From positions 55,279,629 through 55,343,628 of the forward strand of contig OZ010616.1 of NCBI GenBank assembly GCA_963932145.1: DNA of 64,000 bases, in the 5' to 3' direction. Both the position numbers and the translations under genes were made by a program. Positions within the stretch are counted from its first letter, which is position 1, and each line of letters begins with the position of its first letter. The stretch is from Acanthosepion lycidas (lineage: Eukaryota; Mollusca; Cephalopoda; Sepiida; Sepiidae). The notes beneath the pieces were generated by a model. The model saw only the letters and a list, made by a program, of their open reading frames with translations, had not been told where the DNA came from and made no database searches. Below are positions 44,346 through 55,615 of the stretch, one piece after another.

Positions 44346-45060
44346 ATTTTTGATCAAACATGACTGGGAATTAAGAAGCTAGAAGAGAGTTTCACAAAAA
44401 AGATGTGGGATAGAAGAAATTGTTAGCATAGAACTTACAGTTACATCTAGCCATTTCAGCTGTAAAATGATGGGACCTAGCTGCCAATCTAGTATTAAAC
44501 TTAAATTCCCAAAGTCTAAGTACCAAAGACGAAAGTTCATTAGAACAATTACTATGAAAGTATTTATAGAAAAGGTACAGAGAAGCTACATTATGGCACT
44601 GGAAAAGAGACTGAAGCTGAGTTGCCAGTTCAGGACCAATAACTGCAGATTCTTTTGATTTTTTTTTTAAGAATCAATATATAGCAGGAGCACCAGACCA
44701 AATATGGCAGCAATATTCAAAACAAGGATAAATGATAGACTTATAAATATATAAGATAGATTCTGTCGAGAAAAAATTGTCTAGCATGACACAGTGAACC
44801 AAGATTTTTAGTTGTAGATTAAGCAATTGATTCAATATCATCTTTCCACTTCATGTCAGCTGAAAATGTTAGTCCAAGAAGGTGCAATGAGTCACTTTTC
44901 TGGAGGTTAGCATCAGCCATGCTGATAGAAGGTAAAAAGCTTTTTTCAAATGATTAAAAGAGAACAGTTTCATTTTTGAGGCATTAAAATTAACAAGCCA
45001 TTTCTTGCCCGATTTAACAACAGATTGTAGGTCATTTTTGAGATCAGCTAATTGCCATAG
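44346..45060 (-). mobile_element. Rex/CR1-like LINE body, 5' truncated
   Basis: Minus strand, N to C: DLKNDLQSVVKSGKKWLVNF then NASKMKLFSF, a gap, SILYIYKSIIYPCFEYCCHI then WSGAPAIY, then the IGP-L--Q---LSH and FINTFIV-like parts. The same blocks make up the clean frame at 45854-46618. Several stops and frameshifts interrupt it. The four-copy 3' UTR array adjoins it. Confidence 0.75.
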
Positions 45061-45734
45061 TAAGTCTTTAAATCATCTTTTTTAAATGTCTTTACTAAAA
45101 GTATTTTTAAGAAATTTATTTTGCATTTTCTTGCACACAAGAAAAGTAAGATTTTTCTTTAAAAGCCAAGTAGAATAAAATATTTAAATGTGTAGTATTT
45201 GTAAAGAAAATCTTTAAAATTCTGTATAAATTAAGATCTTATTAGACAAATAAAACAGAGACAAATTATAATGGCCAAATTCTCAAAACATGTAAAGCTG
45301 ACTCAAGAGGATGCTTCAATGATCACTACAATCGTAACCTGTTCAAGTCTGGGGTTAAGCATTATCTTCCACACAAATCCACATAAGCTGTACTTACTTC
45401 ATGATCCTCTACCTTGAGTTGCCCTCATGCCTTGCATAGGGTGAACATCATTGTAAAAAAAAAATGTATTCTATTAATCTGTTTCAGATAAATTCATATT
45501 CATTTAAAACATATCAAATTATTAATCTGCACAGTTTTAGCTCTTAAGCATATATAATTAAATTATTTGAAATTTCTATATAAAGATAATTGTTTTATTT
45601 ATTTAGAGCTCATGCCACACCCCCTCGAATCTGATACAATCCTGCCTCCCAATCAATGATACTACCAAATTTATGATACCTCCAAATCTATGATACAGCA
45701 TCACCCACTCTACTTTTTTCTTTCTTTTTTTTTT
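45061..45734. other. No recognisable gene
   Basis: AT-rich with nothing I can identify. Confidence 0.45.
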
Positions 45735-46660
45735 TTAAGTATTTCACCCCAAGCAAGGCAGGAAGCCACTAGGACGCAAGGGGTTACAGAGAGTTGGAGT
45801 GAGAGCAAATAGGAATGATAGAGGAAAGGATGAAGAGAAGGATAGGGGATAGATCAGGGCATCTGGAGACATTGATTGATATTACATTTGAATAGTTGGA
45901 GATTATAGCTCTCAGGGAAACAAGAAATGAGGAGGGAATTCCACAGGCAAAAAGTATGAGACATGAAGCTATTGGAGTAAAAGAGATGGCTACATTTAAC
46001 AGTTTCGACAGTGAAAGGGTGAGAGCGAGATGCCAGCCTAGCTGAATGCTTAAATTCATGAAGTCTGGGAACCAGCGAAAGCAGCCCATCAGAGCAGTTA
46101 CCATGAAAGTATTTGTAAAAAAGACAGAGGGAGGCAATGACACATCTGTGAGAGAGTGACTGCAGATGAGATGCCAGATCAGGGCCAATTACATTGCATA
46201 TCCATCTCTGGATTTTATCAAGGACCTTGAGACAAACAGAAAGGGCTACAGACCATATATGGCAGCAATACTCCATGCAAGGGTGAATGGTTGATTTGTA
46301 GATTTGAAGGATCGACTCCAGCAAGAAAAATTTCCTGGCACAGCACAGGGAGCTGACTTTCCTTGTGGTGGACGAAGCTATTGACTCCATGTATTTGTTC
46401 CATCTCAGATCAGCAGACAATGTGACATTGAGCAGTCGCAAAGAGGTGCTCTCATGGAGTTGAGCGTCAGACATTCTAATGAGGGGCAGGGATGGTACTC
46501 TGTCGGGAGTAATAGAGAGCAGTTTTGTTTTTGAGGCATTAATGTTAAGCAGCCAATTCCTGCCCCAGTCCACAACCAATTGGAGGTCCTTTTGGAGACA
46601 AACGAAAAGGACCTCCAATTGGTTGTCTCCATTTTCATAAGGTATTCATACACAATACAA
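45735..46660 (-). mobile_element. Rex/CR1-like LINE, 5' truncated, with a clean 254-codon frame
   Basis: An open frame runs on the minus strand from 46618 to 45854. It contains DLQLVVDWGRNWLLNINASK near residues 11-30, RWNKYMESIA near 72, LQIYKSTIHPCMEYCCHIW near 104-122, LDKIQRWICNVIGPDLASHL near 133-152, ASLCLFYKYFHGNCSDGLL near 163, and LWNSLLISCFPESYNLQLFK near the end. This is the RT thumb and C-terminal region of a non-LTR retrotransposon; the catalytic YADD part is lost. Its coding state makes it the youngest LINE copy here. The tail (45735-45853) carries the family's CACTAGGACGCAAGGGGTTA words. A foldback sits at its 5' junction (46572-46626). Confidence 0.8.
46572..46626. repeat. Perfect 22 bp foldback at the LINE 5' junction
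   Basis: Arms 46572-46593 and 46605-46626 (ACAACCAATTGGAGGTCCTT and its inverse) enclose an 11-base loop. The arm is LINE coding sequence (the DLQLVVDWG codons), so the outer arm is an inverted copy added at the truncated 5' end. Confidence 0.85.
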
Positions 46661-47678
46661 ATTTTATTGTAACCTGATTATGTACAATAATGCAATTCAA
46701 CCAGAAGCATTAAAAATAAATACAATGTATCTAAATACAAATTAGAGACATATCATAATAGATCATTCCATCTTAAATAAATCAATGTTTTGAGGCAATT
46801 TTTAACATCGACTTGAGACTTTTTGGTTAAAAAATTGACAAATTTTAGCACATTCAAGATTACAAATAAAAAATAGTGAATTTTATATAGTGTTTATTCA
46901 CAACTTAGCATAACCAAGACAAATTCATGGATTTGAACACAAAAAAAGACCCCAGAATGACACCAAAATCTACAAAAATTTTTCATCCTTTAATAGACAT
47001 TTACGCCTAGTTTAATTTGTAACATAAATAAATGTAGGTAGAAAAAAGTAAATGTTGATAAGATAGGAAGGGTCACAAAATACTGTCCAGGGTCCAGAAT
47101 CAGACTTGCCAACCCCTCCCCCAGTCAGGGATTTCAGGGGTAGTATGAAGCAGCTCTGGTGATATTTAAACATGAGTATCCTATGCTAATTTTTGTATGA
47201 TAAAAATAGAAATATTATTATCATTATTATTACCAGGAAAATGCATATACAATCATCATTGTTATCATCAACATCAGTCTCATAACAGGTTGTAGTTGTT
47301 GGGGCTAGGGTTGCCAGCTGTCCCAGAAAATGCAGGATGTTGAAAAATGTGTTCCATACCAATTAATGCAGGTCACATTTTTGTCCAGCATTTTTAAAAA
47401 TTAAAATTAACCCAAACAAATAAATAAATAAACAAACAAGCTACTCTCGCAAAAGTAACCACCAGAATAGATTACCCACAATGCACCACTCACCCATATA
47501 TATAAATAGTCGAGGAAAAATCCAAGATTTGTGTCCTGACAATTGCGCCTAGCATGAAACAGTGTCACCTCAAAGTGTTGACTTCAATGTTCACTTTTAT
47601 ATTTATATTTACATATGCTCTATCTCTGATACTGAGCACTTTATCCAATAAATATAGCACACCCTAAAACTATATTTC

Positions 47679-47716
<38 letters not shown>

Positions 47717-48194
47717 CACACACACTTTTGTTTTTAATAATGGACATTGGAGTAAACAGATTGTTGCTACTTATACCATTTATAATTATATAATATAATA
47801 AAATCTGCATATACAATGGCAGCAGGCAAAGTTTATTTTCAATGTTCCATTTTGGTTTTTACAAATCTTATTCATTACAATAGCCTACATAATTCAAATG
47901 AACTAAATTCTATTGTTCAACAAACTTTCAAAATGTTATCAACTAGACCATATTCCCAAAATCTTTATTCCGTTATTTGTTTGTTAAAATACTAATTTTA
48001 GGAAGTGAATTGGGTAGGGGTTTTCAGCACTCCCATGTATTCTTGAGAAAAAGTTTGCCAAATAAGGTCAATTATGCAACTTTTGTTAATTCATCCACAT
48101 CTTTTTATATTACAAGTTAATATTTTTTATATTATGTTTTTGGCTAGTTGTTTAGGAAAGATTTTCCCATGTGTCTAATCAGAGCCAGATATTC
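46661..48194. other. No gene; (TA)n tract
   Basis: AT-rich, with (TA)n at 47684-47714. The segment 47280-47400 (GGGTTGCCAGCTGTCCCAGA and following) is less AT-rich but unidentified. Confidence 0.45.
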
Positions 48195-49213
48195 TCATTT
48201 AAATATTAACAATAATAATAATTTCATCGTCTTACTAATAACAATATCATCTTACGATGAACATTTTCAACATCTTACTAATAAAATTTCATCATGTTAC
48301 TCATAATGAATTCATTTTCTTACTACTAATATTTTTATTATCTTAATAATAATTCCATTACCATGTAACTATTAATAATTTCATAAGATTAATACAAATT
48401 ATTTCATCATCTTACTAACAATAATCTTATCAAGTTTCTATTAAAAATTTCAAAATTGTATCAAGAAAAATTTCACCGTCTTACTATAAATAATTTAATC
48501 TTACTACAAATACTTTCATTTTACTAGTAATAATTTCATCACCTTAAAATGAATAAAAGAGATAATTTTGTCATTTTACTATTAATAATCATCTTTTACT
48601 GTTAATAATTTCAGCATCTTATTACTAATAATGATTTCATCATGAACTCACTAATAAAATGTTTATACCATCTTACTAAAACTAATAGCATGAAATTACT
48701 ACAAATAATTTAAACATCTTTCTATAATTTCATCATCTTACTAATATTAATTTCATCATCCTAAAAAAAATAATTTCATCATTTTACTATTAATAATTTT
48801 GTCATGTTACTGTTAATAATTTCATCTTATTTCTAATAATAATTTCATCTAATAATACTTTCATCACTTTGCTGTGATTACATCAGCTCATTAAAAATAA
48901 TTACGTCAGCTTACTAATACTCCATTGTACTACTATGAATAATTTCAGCATTTAATGATAATTTCAGCACCACATAACAAATAATTTCATTATATGACAA
49001 ATAATAATTATATAACCTTATTAAGAATTTTATCATCTTATCAGTAAGATAAGTATAACTTACACATAATACTATACATAATTTCGTCACCTGAATAAAA
49101 ATAATTTCATCAACTTATTATGATTAATTTCATCATTAATTCACTTATAAAATTATTTCATTTTACTAATACTAATAGCATCAAATTACTAGAAATAATT
49201 TCATCACCTTTCT

Positions 49214-49759
49214 ATGAATAATTTCATGATCTCACTGATATTATTTTATCATCCTATGAATAATTTCATGATCTCACTGATATTATTTCATCATGCTATG
49301 AATAATTTCATGATCTCACTGATATTATTTCATCATGCTATGAATAATTTCATGATCTCACTGATATTATTTCATCATGCTATGAATAATTTCATGATCT
49401 CACTGATATTATTTCATCATGCTATGAATAATTTCATGATCTCACTGATATTATTTCATCATGCTATGAATAATTTCATGATCTCACTGATATTATTTCA
49501 TCATGCTATGAATAATTTCATGATCTCACTGATATTATTTCATCATGCTATGAATAATTTCATGATCTCACTGATATTATTTCATCATGCTATGAATAAT
49601 TTCATGATCTCACTGATATTATTTCATCATGCTATGAATAATTTCATGATCTCACTGATATTATTTCATCATTCTATGAATAATTTCATGATCTCACTGA
49701 TATTATTTCATCATGCTTTGAATAATTTCATGATCTCACTGATATTATTTCATCGTGCT
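49214..49759. repeat. 42 bp tandem array, 13 copies
   Basis: The unit begins ATGAATAATTTCATGATCTC and is repeated 13 times, the inner copies nearly identical and the outer ones slightly changed. Because 42 is a multiple of three, it leaves a 203-codon frame (49214-49825) repeating MNNFMISLILFHHA. I regard the frame as a by-product. Confidence 0.95.
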
Positions 49760-50764
49760 ATAAATAATTTCTTCATTTTACTAAAATCATTTTATGATAT
49801 TATTAACAATAATTTCGTCATATAATGATAATTTCATCATTACCTTCATCTTACTAATAATTTCATCATGAGCTTACTAATATCTTCATGTTACTATAAT
49901 TACATCATCTTAAAAGAAATAATTCCATTATCTATTTATAATTACTATAATAAACTTACTAATAGGTTCCGTATCTTGATACATATTTATTCATCTTAAT
50001 AACAATAATTTCTGCATCACATGACAATTTCATCATGTTACTAACAATAATTTAATTTAATCATGTTAATACTAATAATTTTATTATCTTACTACTAACA
50101 ATTTTATCATATTTCTACAAATATCTGCATCAGAACTTACTAATTTTACTAAATTTCATCATCTTACTATAAATTATTTATTAATTTTACTAATAATGTT
50201 TAATTAATAATTTAATAATAAATAAATAATTCCATCATCTTACCACAAATACCTTTATTAAATTACTAATACCTATTTTCTTATCTTACTAATCCTAATA
50301 ATTTCATCATCTATGAATAACAGTTTCACCATTTTACTAATAATAATTTCATATTTATTTCATCAATCTTATGAGAAAAAATTTCATCTAATAATAATTT
50401 CATCTTATTTTCATAGTAATTTCATCATCACATGAATAAGTTCTTCATCTTAGTAATAATAATTTCAGCATCATGTTCATAATTATGTCCTTTTACTAAT
50501 AATAATTTCATCTTGCTATTATAATAATTTAATCTTACAATTAATGATCTTATCAGATTGCTTATAATAATTTCAACATCTTACTATAAATAATATTATT
50601 ATCTCACTAATAATATTTTCATCATATTATAAATAATAATTTCATGTTACTTTATAATTTAATCATTTTACTATGAATAATTTCATCTAATCATAATTTA
50701 ATCTTTCCACAGATAATTTAATTATCTTTTCATCACCTTACAGTGAATAATTTCATATAAATTT

Positions 50765-50880
50765 CATCATATTATTAGAAATAATTTCATCATATTATTA
50801 GAAATAATTTTATCATATTATTAGAAATAATTTTATCATATTATTAGAAATAATTTTATCATTATTAGAAATAATTTCAT
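50765..50880. repeat. 23 bp tandem array, about five copies
   Basis: The unit ATCATATTATTAGAAATAAT plus a few T is repeated about five times, the last copy shortened. Confidence 0.85.
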
Positions 50881-50954
50881 CCCAGTTTTACTAGTAATAA
50901 TTTCAGCATCTTACGAAAGATTCCATCATCTTTCTAATAATACTCTCATTCTTT

Positions 50955-51035
50955 TACTATGCTTTACTATATAATTCCTTGCATCTGAGTGGTTTTATTG
51001 CCTTTCTTGGGAGGAAATGATTAAAAAATGAATCG
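50955..51035 (+). mobile_element. Rex/CR1-like LINE tail inside the satellite
   Basis: CCTTGCATCTGAGTGGTTTT, ATTGCCTTTCTTGGGAGGAA and ATGATTAAAAAA match the LINE family terminus on the plus strand (compare 36040-36075). Confidence 0.55.
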
Positions 51036-51231
51036 TAACATTACTATTAATAATTTTACTATCTTTCTATAAAATACTTTCATCAGCAAATAATTTCATT
51101 ATCTTACTAATAATAATTTCAGCATCTCTCTGTGTATAATTTCATGATGTTAAAAGTAATAAATTCATTATCTTACTAATAAAAAAATAATCATTTTAAT
51201 AATATTTATTTTATCATTTTACTATGAATTA

Positions 51232-51473
51232 TTTCATCAAATACTAACAATGGTTTCATCAAATACTAACAATGGTTTCATCAAATACTAACAATGGTTT
51301 TATCAAATACTAACAATGGTTTCATCAAATACTAACAATGGTTTCATCAAATACTAACAATGGTTTCATCAAATACTAACAATGTTTTCATCAAATACTA
51401 ACAATGGTTTCATCAAATACTAACAATGGTTTCATCAAATACTAACAATGGTTTCATCAAATACTAACAATGG
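51232..51473. repeat. 22 bp tandem array, 11 copies
   Basis: The unit CATCAAATACTAACAATGG preceded by TTT is repeated 11 times with only two or three substitutions in total, so it is recent or homogenised. Confidence 0.95.
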
Positions 51474-51535
51474 TTTCATCATCTTATTATAAATACTTTC
51501 ATTGTATTACTTCATTTAATTTCATCATCTTACAA

Positions 51536-51800
51536 ATAATAACTGATGGGACAGCTAGGCAGCAAATCCTAGACAATCACACCTCACAGATGAAGAAGAG
51601 ATTTGAATCCACAGAAATGTGTCTCTACAGAAAGATGATAACAATATCATTGACTGAACATGTGAACAATGATAAAGTTTTAGAGAAAATGCTAAAAAGA
51701 ACACTTACATTTTACATCAAGAAGAAATAGTTGAAAATTGTAGCAAACAAAGAAAGAGGGCTTGAAAAATTTGATACTCACAGGACAGATTGAAGGTAAG
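51536..51800 (+). mobile_element. LINE RT fragment at the satellite edge
   Basis: The plus-strand translation has FESTEMCLYRKMITISLTEHVNNDKVLEKM, here quoted as FESTEMCLYRKM and LTEHVNNDKVLEKM, then KRTLTFYIKKK and, after a stop, RGLEKFDTH. This fits the region with E-W-YRRML-I-WTEHV-NEEVL-KM...RTLL-TIRKRQL...KEGLE-L-LTG. The same LINE family, further downstream in the protein, is on the minus strand at 63110-63700. Confidence 0.65.
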
Positions 51801-51802
51801 CA

Positions 51803-51859
<57 letters not shown>

Positions 51860-52564
51860 TGCTCTATTTTACATTTCTTTAAAAGAACTTTCTGATATAC
51901 AACAAGAAATTGAAAAATCAGTATATATACAAAAATAGATAACATAAAATTTAATATTAGAATTTAAAAACTTCAACAGATAGAATTTAAGAATTTGAAT
52001 AATTTGATAAAGAAAAAGAATGGAATAATTTCAAATTGTCAGTGTACTGATGCAATTACTTTTAAAATATGTGAAAAGAACAATAAATCTTGAGAATGCT
52101 ATGAAAAAAGGGTCCCCCACATTGATAATCAAGCATAATAAAAAACTGTAAATGTGTAATGGGTGACTACTCATTTCCAAGTTTACTCATCCGCTAAGGT
52201 AGCTAGCTAAATCCCTGTTGCAGACACTTATTCTGACACATATTTTGTGTTTCTTCAATATCCACTATGCCAACGTTGTTTATACTGCAATGGCACTGAG
52301 CTGACTTTAATTACAGTTTCTTGGGGAAAGTTCACAACCTGGCCCGATCAGTGGTCGAATAAGGTTAGTATTCTCAAAACATAAGTCACAATGAATCCTG
52401 ACTTTGTACTAATACAGCTCCCAACAGTCTCCACACAGTTTTGATTCCCAAATTTTTCTTATATGACATGGAACAATCAATGATATCATTTTTAAGTGCT
52501 TTCCAATGATACCGTATACTGCATTATCTCCCCAGGCAGTTATTAAAATGTCAACTTTTTTCAC
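51801..52564. other. No gene; (TA)n tract
   Basis: (TA)n at 51806-51856, then anonymous sequence with no frame of interest. Confidence 0.5.
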
Positions 52565-52635
52565 AGATCAACTGCAGTGGAATTCAAACCCCGTTCTCAT
52601 GGTCAGAAGGCTAATAATCTAACCTCACACATGCA
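52565..52635 (-). mobile_element. tRNA-like SINE head
   Basis: On the minus strand, GAGGTTAGATTATTAGCCTT (A-box side) and CGGGGTTTGAATTCCACTGC (B box) have tRNA-like spacing. The body is not preserved. A (TA)n tract adjoins at 52653-52689. Confidence 0.5.
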
Positions 52636-52650
52636 CACACAGATACATAC

Positions 52651-52652
<2 letters not shown>

Positions 52653-52689
<37 letters not shown>
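52653..52689. repeat. (TA)n microsatellite
   Basis: About 18 TA units next to the SINE head. Confidence 0.95.
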
Positions 52690-52692
<3 letters not shown>

Positions 52693-52894
52693 TATACTAA
52701 TATTAACCCAATATATAAATAATTGATATCTTTTTAATGTTTATTTATTACCGTTTTTCCCTAAATTGTTAAATGTTCCAGGGACTAAAAAAGGAAATGC
52801 AAAATATTCAAGATAATAAAAAATATCTATTTCTTTAAATGGTCATCTGAGAAACAAAAGTACTTATGTATATTTTTTTATGTATATGAATTTT

Positions 52895-53375
52895 CACTCG
52901 ATACAAAGTACAAGAGCCACTCAATGTAGAGGGTTACTGCGAGGTGTTTTATGAGCTTAAGAGAATGCAAGAAGTATAGTTTATGGGGATATGTAGGAAA
53001 GATAATGGTTAATCCTACAAGTGAAGAGGTTAAGATTCTAGTGAGAAGTAGGAAAACATCCTGTCAGGAGTTTGTTCCTCAAAGCAGCTGTCTGTATGGG
53101 ACTTCTTTACTAATGGAATACAAAGAGAATGGGATTGATTCAGCCTTGTGTATGTGGCAAGGTGGGTCTCAGGTGTAAAGTTCAAGGCTGATGAAATCAA
53201 GGAATATGGCTCTTTAGAACATTTACCATAGAAAGAGCAATAGAATAGTGTTTCGTCTATTGCAAAGTGGCTGTAGGGTGGGAAATAGTTCATCACCCAC
53301 AAGGCCGTATAGATGCTTTTGAACTTTATTAAGACAGGTAAATGATAACTGGGCAACTCCAACCCAGACATGGCA
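52895..53375 (-). mobile_element. LINE 3' end of a second Rex/CR1-like type
   Basis: The minus-strand frame 53371-53030 has ALWVMNYFPPYSHFAID, YCSFYGKCSKEPYSLIS, SALNFTPETHLATYTRLNQS then HSLCIPLVKKSHTDSCF. This has the layout of the IGP...LFY-YFHG-CS-EL-SL-P...T--S--HSF-V---K block of the 45.9 kb LINE but with different residues, so it is a related family. A 3' tail with AGTGGCTCTTGTACTTTG follows. The N-terminal RT part is lost. Confidence 0.55.
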
Positions 53376-54529
53376 GTAAAATTCTAGTTTTTTAGTTTTT
53401 GGTCTATCTTGAGTATATTAATGGGAGTGGTACAATGAATTGATCATTTAAAGAAAAACAATACCTAAAGTTAACATGAATTTTTAAAAATAAAGTTTTT
53501 ATTTTAGATTTAATTTCAAGCTAATAAATTAAATTTAATATTTCCAATGAGCAAAATACTTTATTGCATTTCAAAATTAATTTAGATTGACTGGAAGGAG
53601 TTTTTATTTTTAAATTACTAAAATTGCTAATTTTATTGCCATTTTTAGTTATCTGTCAGCACAATGTAATTTTCCTTATGAAAAAAATCATTAAAAAATA
53701 AACATACTTTTCTGAAACTTTATTTGAGGAATATTTAACACTTAATTAATCTGATCTGAAACAAATATTACTTACTTTTAGTTTTAAATATTGCAGACAG
53801 CATTTTTTAATATGGAGGTAGATATTTATTTAAAGTGTTGACGAGTTGACAGCTTGACTGACAGACAGAAGTTTATCTAATTTTTTTCTATATTAAAAAT
53901 TACTCAAGGAACATAATTGGAGTGCCTTTTTTATATAATTTTTAACTACCCAGTAATCTTAAATATTTTTGAAAATATTCTGTTTAATTTTTTTTTTTCT
54001 TAAATTTTAGATACTTTAGTTTTAAATTTACCATAGTTATCCTTATTTTCTCAAAATGTTATGTATGGAAGTCCATATTTTAAAAAATTGACACATTTAT
54101 ACACACAAAAATAAAATTCAAAATTGTTTTTAAAATATTGTATTAGTAGTAAGCTTTTCTACTTATAATTAGTAAATATGATTTTTACTTAATAACAATA
54201 TCTTCTAATCAGTACAAATTAACAGAAATTTAAAAGATTTAAAACTTTATAAATTATTCTAATTAAAATTTTAAAAAATAAAAACAATTCTTATAAAAAT
54301 TCATTATTGATCGCAAAAATGTTTTTTTGTTTTTGACAATTTTGTCCATAATATATCTTATTTGCAATTAAAAGATTTTCTAATTAAATAATGTTTTAGT
54401 TTTATTGTATTTTTTATTTTATGATTCAGAACAGATTTTTTGTAAACTGGTGTCCCTGTTTTATTAAAAAAAAGTTGAGGATTTAAATTTTCCACATATG
54501 ACTAATATAAACATTAAGCAGAACAAAAA
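53376..54529. other. AT-rich stretch, no gene
   Basis: Extremely AT-rich, without recognisable frames or repeats. Confidence 0.5.
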
Positions 54530-54815
54530 TTCATTTCACAAAATTTCATAGAATTAAATAAGATGTAAAAAAAAAAATATTTTTGCCAAAATTTTTTAAA
54601 AAAGAAAGATTTCTAAAATAATAATTTTCTAAAATGATAATTTCTAAAATAATTTCCTTCATTTGTGAATAAGTCCTGAAATGTTCATTAAAATCTGATT
54701 GTTATTTGATTTTTGTAAGAATTTCCAAATCAATGTGTTTTTTCACTGTAAAAAAATTTCCCATACTAATTCCTGGACACCTGTTGATGCAAAAAGCCCC
54801 AAAAGTTTTTACCAA
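54530..54815. repeat. Dispersed AT-rich repeat, uninterrupted copy
   Basis: AAATTTCATAGAATTAAATA..., then AAAGAAAGATTTCTAAA, then TTTTTGTAAGAATTTCCAAA and CCTG-ACACCT-TTGAT-type words. The same order is found at 57635-57747 and 58490-58615, where a 742 bp segment splits it. The family is unknown. Confidence 0.6.
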
Positions 54816-55145
54816 AATTTCAAACATTTTAAAAAGGCTCAAAAAATATAATTTAATGATTAAAAAATCCTTTGGTCTTTCCTCTTAATAATAACAAATA
54901 TTTTGATGATAAAACTTGGATATTTTTTCATCATGGTATGCACATGTTTTAGCAAATCTGTGGAGGTATCTAGTCTAAAGTTTTTCATTGATGGAATTAT
55001 ATATGTGTAGGAAGGAGAAGGGGAATTTAAAAAAAAATTCAGCATTACACATATATATGTGTGTGTGTGTGTGTGTGCATATATATATATATATATATAT
55101 AGACTCATCCACCGACAGACTATTTTGCTGTTTCACCACTCATAA
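54816..55145. other. No gene; TG/TA microsatellite
   Basis: AT-rich sequence, then (TG)n and (TA)n at 55053-55102. Confidence 0.5.
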
Positions 55146-55260
55146 GTGTGGCTAGACATCCAAATGCTTCAAGGCAGAAGCGAAACCTGACTGATTTGTC
55201 ATCAGTTGGAGATTCTAGCCCCAAGGCTATCGACGCCTGGCTGAGGGAAAGGCAAATTTT
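55146..55260 (-). mobile_element. SINE relic related to the one at 7.5 kb
   Basis: The plus strand TGGCTAGACATCCAAATGCT and later GAGATTCTAGCCCCAAGGCT align with 7457-7540 (TGGCTAGACATCTAATTGCT, GAGACTACCCCTAAACTATC). The A- and B-box regions are more decayed than in the 7.5 kb copy. A (TA)n run follows (55261-55280). Confidence 0.45.
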
Positions 55261-55289
55261 ATATATATATATATATATATTCAACACCA

Positions 55290-55465
55290 ACAGTATTACA
55301 TATGATGATTTCATAATGGTATGCTTTGAATGCCCGACCTGTACTAGGGTGTGCAAGTCCAGTTTGGGCTTGACAAGGCATATAAAAAGGCACACTAGAA
55401 GTGATGATGATCAAAGTCAATTTCCACCATCCAGAGATGAATTTGATATGTCACATATATAACAA
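55290..55465 (+). mobile_element. Finger-like C-terminus, probably of a LINE
   Basis: Translation gives FECPTCTRVCKSSLGLTRHI then KRHTRSDDD and a stop at 55462. CPTC-x12-HIKRH is a single C2H2-like finger of the CKS--GL-RH type often found at the end of LINE proteins. I see no second finger and no RT next to it. A host zinc-finger exon is the alternative. Confidence 0.4.
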
Positions 55466-55615
55466 GAAATGCAAAGCTGCCTTTATGAGCCACTGTCATT
55501 CACACAACCAATGAATGCAGTGTTGTTGGGGTGGGGGAGTTTAAGTGAAGGGCTGGACATGCCAGTGATGGTCATACTTGCTTTGGGAGTCAACAACCAA
55601 CACCATATATATTCA
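55466..55615. other. Short spacer, no gene
   Basis: Includes a G-rich spot (GGGGTGGGGGAG near 55528-55539); otherwise unremarkable. Confidence 0.4.

Larger units (their letters stand above)
48195..51535. repeat. Hierarchical AT-rich satellite, about 3.3 kb
   Basis: The whole stretch is variations on TTTCATCATCTTACTAATAA with a period near 22-24, mostly in one orientation. Inside it three arrays are homogenised: 49214-49759 (42 bp unit), about 50765-50880 (23 bp unit) and 51232-51473 (22 bp unit). Apart from a LINE-tail-like insert (50955-51030) nothing else interrupts it. No protein-coding content is expected. Confidence 0.85.

Noticed and set aside
47280-47400. Less AT-rich segment starting GGGTTGCCAGCTGTCCCAG
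   Set aside because: It looks repeat-like, but there is no second copy in the window and no structural ends to support a call.
49214-49759. Regular array that could suggest a CRISPR
   Set aside because: Repeats are head to tail with no unique spacers, and the setting is a eukaryotic satellite. The 22 bp array at 51232-51473 fails for the same reason.
55315-55465. Host zinc-finger exon
   Set aside because: Only one finger, of the CKSSLGL type often found at LINE protein ends, and a stop soon after. Left as a probable LINE fragment at low confidence.
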